Source of the DNA: Streptomyces venezuelae
GTDB lineage: Bacteria > Actinomycetota > Actinomycetes > Streptomycetales > Streptomycetaceae
Direction: 5' to 3'
DNA length: 64,000 nucleotides
Assembly: GCF_008642335.1 (NCBI RefSeq)
Contig: NZ_CP029191.1
Coordinates: forward strand, 4,588,001 to 4,652,000
The notes beneath the pieces were generated by a model that saw nothing but the letters and a program-made list of their open reading frames with translations, was not told the origin of the DNA and made no database searches. The translations under genes and the position numbers were made by a program. Below, one piece after another: positions 26,538 to 35,686 of the stretch. Each line of letters begins with the position of its first letter. Position 1 is the stretch's first letter.

Positions 26538-27421
26538 GTCCCCACGGTAGGCGGGGGGTCTGACAGTGGCCCGTACGCCGTCGGCGGTACGCCCACCGTC
26601 GCCGTGAAGTCCCGTACGAGGTGCGCCTGGTCGGCGTACCCGAGCGTGGCCGCCAGGTCCGCCCAGTCCACGTCCCGCTCCGACTCGGCCCGCTCCAGGG
26701 CCTCGTGGATGCGGTACCGCAGGATGATCCATTTCGGTCCGACGCCGACGTACGCGGAGAACAGGCGTTGCAGGGCCCGCACCGACATGCCCTCCGCGCG
26801 CGCGAACGCGTCCACGCGCCGGATCGAGCGGTCGCCTCGGATGCGGTCGACGAGGCGCGTGGCCAGGTCCGCCTGCGGGTCCCGCGCGGGGGCGAGGTTC
26901 AGCAGGAACGTGTCGAGTGCCGCCACGCGCGCGTGCTCATCGGCGGGGGAGAGGACCTTCGTCACGGCTCCCGCAGCCTGCTCAACCGTGTGCGGGAACA
27001 CCTCGTCCAGGGGGAGCCTGTGGCCCGTCAGGTCCGACAGGGGGAGGTCCGGTGCGAACGGGCGGAACGCGCCGGGGCGGAACTGCACCCCGCACACCCG
27101 CCCGCGCCCCTCCAACTTCTGCGTGAAGAGGCCCGGGCCGATGCCGGCGACCTCGCCGAAGGCGGTCTCGCCGTCCGCGGTGCCGACGGCTTCGGCCGCG
27201 TACCGCTGGAAGACGACGTTCACCGACGGGTGCGGGACGACGTGCGTGGCGTAGGGCTCGGGCAGGTCCCAGTCGATCAGCCAGTAGTGCTCCACGTAGG
27301 GGCGGAGCGCCTCGGCGGCGGCATGGCGTCGGAAGCGGACCCTGGAGAAGAGACCGGACGCGTCCACGATCCCTCGCGTGTCGCGGCGGGGGCCGTCACC
27401 GGCTGCGGGCGCGTCTGGCAT
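26534..27421 (-). CDS. AraC family transcriptional regulator
   Basis: A 295-residue protein. N-terminal sensing domain (about 25-160; YVEHYWLIDWDLPEPY, HPSVNVVFQ, KLEGRGRVCGVQFRPGAF, the DUF6597-like type) and a C-terminal double HTH (about 185-285; RRVDAFARAEGMSVRALQRLF and ADLAATLGYADQAHLVRDFT). Such regulators often adjoin and control small-molecule genes; here the coupled partner is a GNAT acetyltransferase. It is divergent from the gene at 27511 with a 90-bp shared upstream region. Confidence 0.88.
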   Translation of the reverse strand: MPDAPAAGDGPRRDTRGIVDASGLFSRVRFRRHAAAEALRPYVEHYWLIDWDLPEPYATHVVPHPSVNVVFQRYAAEAVGTADGETAFGEVAGIGPGLFTQKLEGRGRVCGVQFRPGAFRPFAPDLPLSDLTGHRLPLDEVFPHTVEQAAGAVTKVLSPADEHARVAALDTFLLNLAPARDPQADLATRLVDRIRGDRSIRRVDAFARAEGMSVRALQRLFSAYVGVGPKWIILRYRIHEALERAESERDVDWADLAATLGYADQAHLVRDFTATVGVPPTAYGPLSDPPPTVGT

Positions 27422-27510
27422 GGAGGGATGGTAGAGCCCGCGGGGTCCGGCCGCCCGGAGTGTCGCGTTTCTTCAAGCCGTGGGTTCCCTCCCCTTCGTA
27501 CCGTCGTCCC

Positions 27511-28161
27511 ATGGACACTTCACGTACCCCCTCTGCCCCCTCCGGCCTCAGGATCAGCGAGCTGCTGGCCCTGGCCGTCGAGCGCGCGGCCCCCGTCGTG
27601 CGCGCCCTCCCCGGCGACGCCGGGCGCCTCGGCGCGCCCACCCCGTGCGCCGACTACGACGTGCGCGCGCTGGTCAATCACCTCTTCCACGTCGTCGTCC
27701 AGTTCCAGGAGCTGGCGGCCAAGCGCGCCTCGGACTTCTCCGAGACACCCGACTATCTGGCGGAACACGGCGCCGACTGGCGCGAGCGCCTCCTGGGCGA
27801 GGCGGAAAGGCTCGTCGTCGCCTGGGGCGAGCCCGGCGCCGACGAGGGCACCACCGGCGCGATGGACATGCCGGCCGAGACCGTCGGCTGCATGGTGCTG
27901 CTCGACCTGACCGTGCACGCGTGGGACCTGGCGCGGGCCACCGGGCAGGAGTACGCGCAGGGGGACCCGGAGGGTGACCCCGTCGTCACACGGCTCACCG
28001 CCGCCGTCGAGGCCATGGCGCCCATGGCCCGGAAGATGGGCGTCTTCGGAGAGGCCGTCCCGGTGGACGAGGCCCGTGCCTCCGCCTTCGAGCGGCTCCT
28101 CGCGTCGACGGGGCGCGATCCGTACTGGATGCCCGGCCGGGTGCGGGCCGCTCGGGAATAG
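27511..28161 (+). CDS. TIGR03086 family metal-binding protein (DinB/mycothiol-dependent maleylpyruvate isomerase fold)
   Basis: A 216-residue protein with the DinB-like four-helix fold: PTPCADYDVRALVNHLFHVV supplies the first metal-ligand His, and LLDLTVHAWDLARATG supplies the HxxD-type ligand. Proteins of this group act with mycothiol in actinobacteria, for example as isomerases or S-transferases. The true substrate is unknown. Divergent from the AraC gene. Confidence 0.82.
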   Translation: MDTSRTPSAPSGLRISELLALAVERAAPVVRALPGDAGRLGAPTPCADYDVRALVNHLFHVVVQFQELAAKRASDFSETPDYLAEHGADWRERLLGEAERLVVAWGEPGADEGTTGAMDMPAETVGCMVLLDLTVHAWDLARATGQEYAQGDPEGDPVVTRLTAAVEAMAPMARKMGVFGEAVPVDEARASAFERLLASTGRDPYWMPGRVRAARE

Positions 28162-28187
28162 CGAGGGCCGCACCCCTGTTCCGTGGG

Positions 28188-28205
28188 TATAGTTGAACCG
28201 TCAAC
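28188..28205 (+). promoter_or_regulatory. -10 box overlapping an inverted-repeat operator
   Basis: TATAGT (28188-28193), a good -10 hexamer, runs into GTTGA-ACCG-TCAAC (28192-28205), a perfect inverted repeat. It is 46 bp upstream of the flavin monooxygenase gene. Binding of a MarR-, PadR- or HxlR-type repressor would block initiation; no such gene is adjacent. Confidence 0.55.
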
Positions 28206-28250
28206 AACCACGCGGAACAGACACGCGGACCCGCGGAGAGTGAGCCAGCC

Positions 28251-29354
28251 ATGCAGTTCGGGATCTTCAGCGTCGGCGACGTGACCACCGACCCGACCAA
28301 CGGCCGCACGCCGTCCGAGGCCGAGCGGATCAAGGCCATGGTCGCCATCGCGCTCAAGGCCGAGGAGGTCGGCCTCGACGTCTTCGCGACCGGCGAGCAC
28401 CACAACCCGCCCTTCGTGCCGTCGTCCCCGACCACGATGCTCGGCTACATCGCCGCGCGGACCGAGCGCCTCGTCCTCTCCACCTCGACCACGCTCATCA
28501 CCACCAACGACCCGGTGAAGATCGCCGAGGACTTCGCGATGCTCCAGCACCTCGCGGACGGCCGCGTCGACCTGATGATGGGCCGCGGCAACACGGGACC
28601 GGTCTACCCGTGGTTCGGCAAGGACATCCGCCAGGGCATCAACCTCGCCGTCGAGAACTACGCCCTCCTGCGCCGCCTCTGGGACGAGGACGTCGTCACC
28701 TGGGAGGGCAAGTTCCGTACGCCGCTCCAGTCGTTCACCTCGACGCCCCGGCCGCTCGACGGCGTCGCGCCCTTCGTCTGGCACGGCTCGATCAGGTCCC
28801 CGGAGATCGCCGAGCAGGCCGCGTACTACGGAGACGGCTTCTTCCACAACAACATCTTCTGGCCCGCCGAGCACACCGCGAAGATGGTCGAGCTGTACCG
28901 CTCGCGGTACGCGCACTACGGGCACGGCACGCCCGAGCAGGCGATCGTCGGCCTCGGCGGCCAGGTGTTCATGCGGAAGAACTCCCAGGACGCGGTCCGC
29001 GAGTTCCGCCCCTACTTCGACAACGCGCCCGTCTACGGACACGGCCCCTCGCTGGAGGAGTTCACCGCGCAGACCCCGCTCACCGTGGGCTCCCCGCAGC
29101 AGGTCATCGAGCGGACCCTGGCCTTCCGCGACACCGTCGGCGACTACCAGCGGCAGCTGTTCCTGATGGACCACGCCGGACTGCCGCTGAAGACCGTCCT
29201 GGAGCAGCTCGACATCCTCGGCGAGGAGGTCGTCCCCGTGCTGCGCGAGGAGTTCGCCAAGAACCGCCCGGCCGACGTCCCGGACGCGCCCACGCACGCG
29301 TCGAGGACCGCCGCGGCCCAGCAGGCCACCGCACAGGAAGAGGTCAGCGCATGA
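28251..29354 (+). CDS. LLM class flavin-dependent monooxygenase (CE1758 type)
   Basis: A 367-residue luciferase-like TIM-barrel monooxygenase that uses reduced FMN and O2. Recognisable segments: QFGIFSVGDVTTDP, GLDVFATGEHHNPPF, LSTSTTLITTNDPVKIAEDF, LADGRVDLMMGRGN and HGSIRSPEIAEQAA. It overlaps the FMN reductase gene downstream (ATGA), giving a two-component system in which the reductase supplies FMNH2. The Ala-rich tail (THASRTAAAQQATAQ) looks disordered. Substrate unknown. Confidence 0.9.
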   Translation: MQFGIFSVGDVTTDPTNGRTPSEAERIKAMVAIALKAEEVGLDVFATGEHHNPPFVPSSPTTMLGYIAARTERLVLSTSTTLITTNDPVKIAEDFAMLQHLADGRVDLMMGRGNTGPVYPWFGKDIRQGINLAVENYALLRRLWDEDVVTWEGKFRTPLQSFTSTPRPLDGVAPFVWHGSIRSPEIAEQAAYYGDGFFHNNIFWPAEHTAKMVELYRSRYAHYGHGTPEQAIVGLGGQVFMRKNSQDAVREFRPYFDNAPVYGHGPSLEEFTAQTPLTVGSPQQVIERTLAFRDTVGDYQRQLFLMDHAGLPLKTVLEQLDILGEEVVPVLREEFAKNRPADVPDAPTHASRTAAAQQATAQEEVSA

Positions 29355-29944
29355 AGCTCGTCGTCGTCTCCGCGGGGCTGAGCGTGCCCTCGTCCACCCG
29401 GCTGCTCGCCGACCGGCTCGCCGCGGCCGTCGGACAGCACGCCGACGTCAGCGTCGAAGTGGTCGAACTGCGCGACCTCGCCGTCGAGATCGCGCAGAGC
29501 CTGACCACGGGATTCCCCGGGCCCGCCCTGGACGCCGCGGTCGGCGCGGTGCGCGGCGCCGACGGCCTGATCGCCGTCACGCCCGTCTTCTCCGCGTCGT
29601 ACAGCGGTCTCTTCAAGTCTTTCTTCGATGCGGTCAGCGGGTTCGACAAGGACGCGCTGGCGGGGACGCCGGTCCTCGTCGCCGCGACGGGCGGCACGGC
29701 GCGGCACTCCCTCGTCCTGGACCACGCCCTGCGGCCCCTCTTCGCCTACCTGCGGGCCGTCGTCGTACCGACCGGCATCTACGCGGCGTCCGAGGACTGG
29801 GGCGCGGAAGGCCTCGCGGAGCGTCTCGACCGGGCGGGCGCGGAGCTCGCGCGGCTGATGCGGCCGACGTCCGGGGGCGCGTCCGCCGACATGCCGGTCG
29901 TCGTCCCGTTCGAGCAGCAGCTCGCCGCGCTGCGGCAGCGGTAG
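29351..29944 (+). CDS. NADPH-dependent FMN reductase (CE1759 type)
   Basis: A 197-residue flavodoxin-fold reductase: LVVVSAGLSVPSSTRLLADRL (FMN phosphate loop), ADGLIAVTPVFSASYSGLFKSFFDAV and VLVAATGGTARHSLVLDHAL. It is the natural partner of the coupled monooxygenase upstream. Start ATG 29351 lies within the monooxygenase stop. Confidence 0.9.
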   Translation: MKLVVVSAGLSVPSSTRLLADRLAAAVGQHADVSVEVVELRDLAVEIAQSLTTGFPGPALDAAVGAVRGADGLIAVTPVFSASYSGLFKSFFDAVSGFDKDALAGTPVLVAATGGTARHSLVLDHALRPLFAYLRAVVVPTGIYAASEDWGAEGLAERLDRAGAELARLMRPTSGGASADMPVVVPFEQQLAALRQR

Positions 29945-29971
29945 CCGAAGTCGAAGTCGAAGTTGCAGACG

Positions 29972-30409
29972 TCAGGGCCACACCAGGCAGTACGCCTGGT
30001 GGCCCGCGTCGTGCAGGCGGTGGCTGAAATCCTGCCATTCGTGCAGGAGTTGGTACACGTTGAAGGCGTCGCGCGGGCCGCCGCGGTCCGGGACCGTGGA
30101 CCAGATGAACGCCGCGGCGCCCACCGACTCCTCGCCGATGCCGCGCAGCGGGTCGACGACGGTCATGGGGAGCTTCACCACGGCGTAGTCGGGGTGGAGG
30201 ACGACCAGTTCGAGCGGGGGGACCTTGTGCAGGGGTATGCCCTCGATGCCGGTCAGGACCATCGCGGCCATCGTCTCCGGCTTGATCTTCGTGAACATGC
30301 CGCCCATGCCGAGCTCGTCCCCGCCGAGCTCCTCGGGCCGCATCGAGATCGGCACGCGGGCGGCGGTCGCGCCGTCCGGGGCGCCGAAGTACTTGTACGT
30401 CACCCCCAC
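29972..30409 (-). CDS. Conserved actinobacterial hypothetical protein
   Basis: A protein of about 145 residues with no domain I can name. It is soluble and has a well-defined core: TYKYFGAPDGATAARVPISM, MFTKIKPETMAAMVLTGIEG, PPLELVVLHPDYAVVKLPMT and a C-terminal YQLLHEWQDFSHRLHDAGHQ. The AlphaGly-poor, His/Trp-containing end looks like a conserved binding surface. GTG 30409 has AGGAG 7 nt upstream; the GTG at 30430 is a longer alternative. Codon use is like its neighbours. Monocistronic, divergent from hemL. Confidence 0.7.
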   Translation of the reverse strand: MGVTYKYFGAPDGATAARVPISMRPEELGGDELGMGGMFTKIKPETMAAMVLTGIEGIPLHKVPPLELVVLHPDYAVVKLPMTVVDPLRGIGEESVGAAAFIWSTVPDRGGPRDAFNVYQLLHEWQDFSHRLHDAGHQAYCLVWP

Positions 30410-30753
30410 CCCGCCACTCCTGCTGCTCACCCGGTCCCGCCTGGACTCACCGGAAGCGCCGGGCGTCTGGTCGGACGCCTGCGCCGGATCCGCTTCCGCT
30501 TCGCGTCGGTGCTTGCCCCGCCGGGCACGCCGGGGGCCCAGGCCGTCGGTCCCCTCGCCCAGTCCGCCACCGCGATGCATATCTCCACCCGACTGCTTTG
30601 CCAGGGCGGCACGGCCCTGTCTTTTCTAGGCCTCGCGGCCCCCGCCACGCAACCCGATCATCGTGTCAGTGACCTCCCCCACGCTCACCCGCTAAAACGT
30701 GGAGTGAAACACCTGTCCGCAGGATGTCCGCGCCCTCTGACACCATGGCTCGT
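30410..30753 (+). other. Gap before hemL with a terminator-like hairpin
   Basis: These 344 bp carry no convincing gene. At 30602-30619 CAGGGC and GCCCTG form a 6-bp stem with a 6-base loop, followed on the plus strand by TCTTTTCT. That is a weak intrinsic terminator pointing towards hemL, about 135 nt before its start, so it could attenuate hemL. I see no other clear element. Confidence 0.35.
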
Positions 30754-32070
30754 GTGAGCTTCCCGTATAGCGCCCCAGTTTCGCAGACTCTTTTCGACCG
30801 TGCGGCGGCCGTGACGCCCGGCGGTGTGAACTCTCCCGTGCGCGCGTTCCGCGCTGTGGGTGGTACGCCCCGTTTCATGGTGTCCGGTGCCGGTCCGTAC
30901 CTGACTGATGCCGACGGCCGCGAGTACGTCGACCTCGTGTGTTCGTGGGGTCCGATGATCCTCGGGCACAGCCACCCCGAGGTGACCGCCGCCGTGCAGG
31001 AGGCCGTCGCGCGCGGCACCTCCTTCGGTACGCCCGGTGAGGGCGAGGTCGCGCTCGCCGAGGAGATCGTGGCCCGCATCGAGCCCGTCGAGCAGGTGCG
31101 GCTCGTCTCCAGCGGCACCGAGGCGACCATGTCCGCCATCCGGCTCGCGCGCGGCTTCACCGGCCGCGCCAAGGTGATCAAGTTCGCGGGGTGCTACCAC
31201 GGGCACGTGGACGCGCTGCTCGCCGCGGCGGGTTCGGGCGTGGCGACGCTCGGCCTTCCGGACACCCCCGGGGTCACCGGCGCGCAGGCGGGCGACACCA
31301 TCGTCGTGCCGTACAACGACCTCGAAGCGGTGCACGAGGCCTTCCACAAGCACCCCGGTGAGATCGCGTGCGTCATCACCGAGGCGGCGCCGGGCAACAT
31401 GGGCGTCGTACCGCCGCAGCCGGGCTTCAACGCGGGCCTCAAGGCCGCCTGCGCCAAGAACGGCGCCCTCTACATCTCCGACGAGGTGATGACCGGCTTC
31501 CGTACGTCGAAGGCCGGCTGGTTCGGCGTCGACGGCGTGGAGCCCGACCTGATGACCTTCGGCAAGGTCATGGGCGGCGGCTTCCCCGCAGCGGCCTTCG
31601 GCGGCCGCGCGGACGTCATGGCGCACCTCGCCCCGGCGGGCCCCGTCTACCAGGCGGGCACGCTGTCCGGTAACCCGGTCGCGACGGCCGCGGGCCTCGC
31701 GCAGCTGCGGCTCCTCGACGACGCGGCGTACGAGAAGGTGAACGCCGTCTCCGCGGAGATCCGTTCGCTCGTGACGGAGGCGCTGGGCAAGGAGGGCGTC
31801 GCCCACCGGGTGCAGAACGCGTCGAACATGTTCACCGTCTTCTTCACCGACCGCGAGGTGCGGAACTACGAGGACGCGAAGGCGCAGGAGTCCTTCCGCT
31901 TCACCGCGTTCTTCCACTCGATGCTGGCCCAGGGTGTCTATCTGCCGCCGTCGTCCTTCGAGTCCTGGTTCGTGTCCACCGCCCACGACGAGCGGGCGAT
32001 CGAGCGGATCGCCGCCGCCCTGCCGGGTGCCGCGCGCGCGGCCGCGGAAGCCACGGAGGTCTCCGCATGA
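30754..32070 (+). CDS. hemL: Glutamate-1-semialdehyde 2,1-aminomutase
   Basis: PLP enzyme that converts the HemA product into 5-aminolevulinate, completing the C5 route. 438 residues from GTG 30754 ([20 protein letters not shown]), the length I recall for the S. coelicolor enzyme; ATG 30745 would add three residues. Hallmarks: [57 protein letters not shown], the PLP Lys in [17 protein letters not shown], and [15 protein letters not shown]. The ATGA overlap couples it to the phosphatase gene. It is about 20 kb from the other hem genes of this window. Confidence 0.96.
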   Translation: MSFPYSAPVSQTLFDRAAAVTPGGVNSPVRAFRAVGGTPRFMVSGAGPYLTDADGREYVDLVCSWGPMILGHSHPEVTAAVQEAVARGTSFGTPGEGEVALAEEIVARIEPVEQVRLVSSGTEATMSAIRLARGFTGRAKVIKFAGCYHGHVDALLAAAGSGVATLGLPDTPGVTGAQAGDTIVVPYNDLEAVHEAFHKHPGEIACVITEAAPGNMGVVPPQPGFNAGLKAACAKNGALYISDEVMTGFRTSKAGWFGVDGVEPDLMTFGKVMGGGFPAAAFGGRADVMAHLAPAGPVYQAGTLSGNPVATAAGLAQLRLLDDAAYEKVNAVSAEIRSLVTEALGKEGVAHRVQNASNMFTVFFTDREVRNYEDAKAQESFRFTAFFHSMLAQGVYLPPSSFESWFVSTAHDERAIERIAAALPGAARAAAEATEVSA

Positions 32071-32759
32071 CCGGCACCCCGGCGGGCGACGAGCTGACCG
32101 TCGTCCATGTGATGCGCCACGGCGAGGTGCACAACCCGGACGGGATCCTGTACGGGCGGCTGCCCGACTACCACCTGTCCGAGCTGGGCCGCCAGATGGC
32201 GGACCGGGTCGCCGAGCACCTCTCCCAGCGCGATGTCACGCACGTCGTGGCGTCGCCGCTGGACCGCGCCCAGGAGACGGCCACGCCGATCGCGAAGGCG
32301 CACGGCCTGGACCTCGCCACGGACGCCCGCCTCATCGAGGCGGCCAACGTGTTCGAGGGCAAGACCTTCGGTGTCGGGGACGGCGCGCTGAAGAACCCCG
32401 ACAACTGGAAGCACCTCGTCAACCCCTTCAAGCCCTCCTGGGGCGAGCCGTACGTCGAGCAGGTCGTACGGATGATGGGCGCCCTGGACGCGGCGAAGGA
32501 CGCGGCCCGCGGGCACGAGGCGGTGTGCGTCAGCCACCAGCTGCCGATCTGGATCGTGCGCAGCTTCGTGGAGAAGCGGCGCCTGTGGCACGACCCGCGC
32601 AAGCGGCAGTGCACGCTCGCGTCGCTGACGACGTTCACCTACCGCGGCGACAAGATCGTCTCGGTGGGATACACCGAGCCCGCACGGGATCTGGTGCCCG
32701 CGCATCTCCTCGCCGGTGCCAAGCCGGTGAAGGGCAAGGGCAAGGCATTCGGCGCCTGA
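32067..32759 (+). CDS. Histidine phosphatase family protein
   Basis: A 230-residue phosphoglycerate-mutase-like protein. The catalytic RHG motif is [12 protein letters not shown] (phosphorylated His near residue 18), followed by [31 protein letters not shown] and the second His in [10 protein letters not shown]. It lacks the length of true dPGM, so a general phosphatase is more likely. Tightly coupled to hemL; the link to heme synthesis is conserved in Streptomyces as I recall, but unexplained. Confidence 0.88.
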   Translation: MTGTPAGDELTVVHVMRHGEVHNPDGILYGRLPDYHLSELGRQMADRVAEHLSQRDVTHVVASPLDRAQETATPIAKAHGLDLATDARLIEAANVFEGKTFGVGDGALKNPDNWKHLVNPFKPSWGEPYVEQVVRMMGALDAAKDAARGHEAVCVSHQLPIWIVRSFVEKRRLWHDPRKRQCTLASLTTFTYRGDKIVSVGYTEPARDLVPAHLLAGAKPVKGKGKAFGA

Positions 32760-32844
32760 GGGCACTCGCTTTTCCCTTTGGGGCAACTCGGTGCATCCCC
32801 CATTATCGACGTCGCGTAGTCACGCAGCGACTCTATGTCCCCTT

Positions 32845-32879
32845 CCGGTAAAACAAGATAAATAACCGCGATTTACCGG
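32845..32879. promoter_or_regulatory. AT-rich inverted repeat upstream of the deacetylase gene
   Basis: CCGGTAAA (32845-32852) and TTTACCGG (32872-32879) form a perfect 8-bp inverted repeat around an unusually AT-rich 19-bp spacer (ACAAGATAAATAACCGCGA). It sits in the 214-bp gap after the phosphatase gene and may be a promoter/operator for the gene at 32974. Confidence 0.4.
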
Positions 32880-32973
32880 AACCGCGGTGATCGTCGCGCC
32901 CTCTAACTGGTCGTCCGTCTTGCATGGCAGATAGAGCAGGGCCGGACCCAAGGGCGCGACGATTGGGGATGGA

Positions 32974-34194
32974 ATGCGCGACATCAGCCGCAGGGGAATA
33001 CTCGGACTCGGAGCCGGTACGGCCGCCGCTTTCGGGCTCGCGGCATGCGGCTCCGGGGGCGGCGGCGATGCGTCGGGGCCCGCGGGAAAGGCCGGGGACG
33101 AGCAGGGCGGCGCGAGCAAGCAGCCCGCCAAGCCGATCGGTGACGGCTCGACCTCGTACACCGGCAAGCAGCCCCACCAGCCGGGCAAGCCCGTGCCGCT
33201 GCAACCGGGCGAGACGCCGCCGCAGTTCGTGATCTTCTCCTGGGACGGTGCGGGCGAAGTGGGGAACGGTCTGTTCCCGCGCTTTTTGAAGCTCGCCAAG
33301 GAGCACGACGCGCACATGACGTTCTTCCTCTCCGGGCTTTATCTGCTCCCGGAATCGAAGAAGCGGATGTACCGTCCGCCGAACAACAGCGTCGGCGCTT
33401 CCGACATCGGATATCTCACCGACGGTCACATCAAGGACACTCTGAAGTACGTGCGTGAGGCATGGCTCGACGGCCATGAAATCGGCACGCACTTCAACGG
33501 CCACTTCTGCGCGGGTACGGGAACGGTCGCCAACTGGACGCCCGCACAGTGGCAGGACGAGATCGACCAGGCCAAGTCCTTTGTGAAGAAGTGGCGTACG
33601 AACACGGGTTGGACCGATCTGCCTTCGCTGCCCTTCGACTACGACAAGGAACTCGTCGGCGGCCGCACCCCGTGTCTGCTCGGCCAGGACAACCTGCTGC
33701 CGACGGCGAAGAAGCTCGGCTGGCGCTACGACGCGTCCTCGCCCGGTGGTCGCCAGCGCTGGCCCCAGAAGAAGATGGGCATCTGGGACCTGCCGCTGCA
33801 GGCGGTGCCCTTCCCGGGGCACTCCTTCGAGGTCCTGTCGATGGACTACAACATCCTCGCCAACCAGTCGAAGAACTCCACGAAGGCCCCTTCGTACAAC
33901 TACCCGGGCTGGCGCAAGCAGGCCACGGAGGCGTACATAGCCGGCTTCAAGCGGGCCTACGAGTCCAACCGCGCCCCCTTCTTCATCGGCAACCACTTCG
34001 AGGAGTGGAACGGCGGCATCTACATGGACGCCGTGGAGGAGGCCCTCAAGCACATCGCGGGCAAGAAGGACGTGCGCCTCGTCTCGTTCCGCCAGTTCGT
34101 CGACTGGCTCGACGTGCAGGACCCGAAGGTCCTCGCCAAGCTCCAGGGCCTGGAGGTCGGCCAGCAGCCGGCGGGCGGCTGGAAGAGCCTCTGA
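32974..34194 (+). CDS. Secreted polysaccharide deacetylase-like lipoprotein
   Basis: A 406-residue exported lipoprotein. The N-terminus MRDISRRGILGLGAGTAAAF has a twin-arginine pattern (SRRGILG), ending at lipobox LAAC (Cys about 26), so probably Tat-exported. After a Gly/Pro-rich linker the catalytic-like domain (about 85-400) reads PQFVIFSWDGAGEVG, HMTFFLSGLYLL, HEIGTHFNGHFC and PFFIGNHFEEWNGG: the NodB-homology positions are partly recognisable (WDG near the first Asp, HEIGTHFNGH for the metal HxxxH). Likely acts on cell-wall or extracellular glycan. Substrate not known. Confidence 0.75.
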   Translation: MRDISRRGILGLGAGTAAAFGLAACGSGGGGDASGPAGKAGDEQGGASKQPAKPIGDGSTSYTGKQPHQPGKPVPLQPGETPPQFVIFSWDGAGEVGNGLFPRFLKLAKEHDAHMTFFLSGLYLLPESKKRMYRPPNNSVGASDIGYLTDGHIKDTLKYVREAWLDGHEIGTHFNGHFCAGTGTVANWTPAQWQDEIDQAKSFVKKWRTNTGWTDLPSLPFDYDKELVGGRTPCLLGQDNLLPTAKKLGWRYDASSPGGRQRWPQKKMGIWDLPLQAVPFPGHSFEVLSMDYNILANQSKNSTKAPSYNYPGWRKQATEAYIAGFKRAYESNRAPFFIGNHFEEWNGGIYMDAVEEALKHIAGKKDVRLVSFRQFVDWLDVQDPKVLAKLQGLEVGQQPAGGWKSL

Positions 34195-34283
34195 GACGGG
34201 CTCCCGGTCCGCTCTGAAGAGGGGACTTCGTTCGGTGGAGGGGGTGCGGAAGATCCACGAAATGGACATGCGAAACTTTTCAC

Positions 34284-34919
34284 ATGAGTGTCGCCTGCCG
34301 CGCCCCACACCGCATCGATAGCAGCAATCACCGTCGCAGCCGCGCCGCCCTGCTCGCCGCAGGTGCCGTCGTCGCCGCGCTGACACTGTCCGCCTGCGGC
34401 TCCGGGGGCACGTCGGGGGGTTCCGGCAACACCAACTTCGTCGCCGGGTCCGACGGCATCGCCACCGTCAAGAAGGCGGACCGCAAGTCCAGCCCCTCGC
34501 TCGACGGCGAGACCCTCGACGGCAAGAAGCTCAACATCGCCGAGGACTACAAGGGCAAGGTCGTCGTCATCAACGTCTGGGGCTCCTGGTGCGCGCCGTG
34601 CCGGGCCGAGGCGCCGAACTTCGTGAAGGTCGCCGCGGAGACGAAGGCCAAGGGCGTCGAGTTCGTCGGCATCAACACGCGTGACCCGCAGCGGGGTCCC
34701 GCGGTGCAGTTCGAGAAGGAACACAAGGTTCCCTATCCGAGCCTGCACGACCCGATGGGCAAGCTGATGCTCCGCTTCCCCAAGGGCTCGCTCAACCCGA
34801 ACTTCATCCCCTCCACGCTCGTCATCGACCGGGACGGGAAGATCGCGGCGCGCTCGCAGCAGCCGCTGAACGAAGAGAAGCTGCGGAAGATGATCGACCC
34901 CGTGCTCGCGGAGAAGTGA
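34284..34919 (+). CDS. ResA/TlpA-type thiol-disulfide oxidoreductase, lipoprotein
   Basis: A 211-residue membrane-attached thioredoxin. Lipoprotein signal AALLAAGAVVAALTLSACGS (Cys about 38), then a thioredoxin fold with the active site WGSWCAPCRAEAPNF (near residues 98-112) and the cis-Pro loop FIPSTLVIDRDGK. In system II cytochrome c maturation this protein reduces the CXXCH cysteines of apocytochrome c outside the cell, fed by CcdA. First gene of the ccs operon; the stop overlaps the ccdA start. Confidence 0.92.
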   Translation: MSVACRAPHRIDSSNHRRSRAALLAAGAVVAALTLSACGSGGTSGGSGNTNFVAGSDGIATVKKADRKSSPSLDGETLDGKKLNIAEDYKGKVVVINVWGSWCAPCRAEAPNFVKVAAETKAKGVEFVGINTRDPQRGPAVQFEKEHKVPYPSLHDPMGKLMLRFPKGSLNPNFIPSTLVIDRDGKIAARSQQPLNEEKLRKMIDPVLAEK

Positions 34920-35683
34920 TGTCGACGCTCGCGGCTATCAGCGGACCGAACCAGACCGTGATGAGCGGCGCGCTTCTGCTGGCGTTGCCCATCGCCCTGC
35001 TCGGCGGTCTCGTCTCCTTCTTCTCGCCGTGCGTGCTCCCGCTCGTGCCCGGCTACCTGTCGTACGTCACCGGCGTCAGCGGCCAGGACATGGCCGAGGC
35101 CAAGCGAGGCCGGATGGTCGCCGGCTCCGGCCTCTTCGTGCTCGGCTTCACCGCCGTCTTCGTCTCTTACGGAGCACTGTTCGGAGAGTTCGGGCGGACC
35201 CTGCAGGAGAACCAGAGCATCGTCACCAGGATCCTCGGCGCGGTGATGATCCTGCTCGGGTTCTTCTTCATGGGGCTCATGCCCAAGGTCTCCCAGCGGG
35301 AGTTCCGCTTCCACAAGAAGCCGGCAGTGGGCCTGGCGGGCGCGCCGATACTGGGCGCCTTGTTCGCCGTCGGTTGGGCCCCCTGCGTCGGCCCGACACT
35401 CGCCGCCGTCAGCGTGCTCTCCCTCAATGAGGCGAGCGCGGGACGTGGGGCTCTGCTGAGCGTCGCGTACTGTCTGGGGCTCGGCGTCCCGTTCATCCTC
35501 GCGGCGGTCGCCTTCCGCAAGGCGCTCGGCGCCTTCGGCTGGGTGAAGCGGCACTACGTCTGGGTGATGCGCATCGGCGGCATCATGATGATCGCGACCG
35601 GTCTGCTTCTCGTCACCGGTGTGTGGGACAGCATGGTGCAGCAGATGCAGGTCTGGACCAGCGGCTACACGGTGGGGATCTGA
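34919..35683 (+). CDS. ccdA: Cytochrome c biogenesis protein CcdA
   Basis: A 254-residue polytopic protein of the DsbD/CcdA family, with about six membrane helices. It moves electrons from cytoplasmic thioredoxin to the extracellular thiol protein encoded upstream. The redox cysteines are in FFSPCVLPLVPGYLSY (helix 1) and GWAPCVGPTLAAV (helix 4). ATG 34919 overlaps the ResA-type gene's stop; GTG 34916 is equivalent. resB follows after 3 bp. Confidence 0.94.
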   Translation: MSTLAAISGPNQTVMSGALLLALPIALLGGLVSFFSPCVLPLVPGYLSYVTGVSGQDMAEAKRGRMVAGSGLFVLGFTAVFVSYGALFGEFGRTLQENQSIVTRILGAVMILLGFFFMGLMPKVSQREFRFHKKPAVGLAGAPILGALFAVGWAPCVGPTLAAVSVLSLNEASAGRGALLSVAYCLGLGVPFILAAVAFRKALGAFGWVKRHYVWVMRIGGIMMIATGLLLVTGVWDSMVQQMQVWTSGYTVGI

Positions 35684-35686
35684 ACC

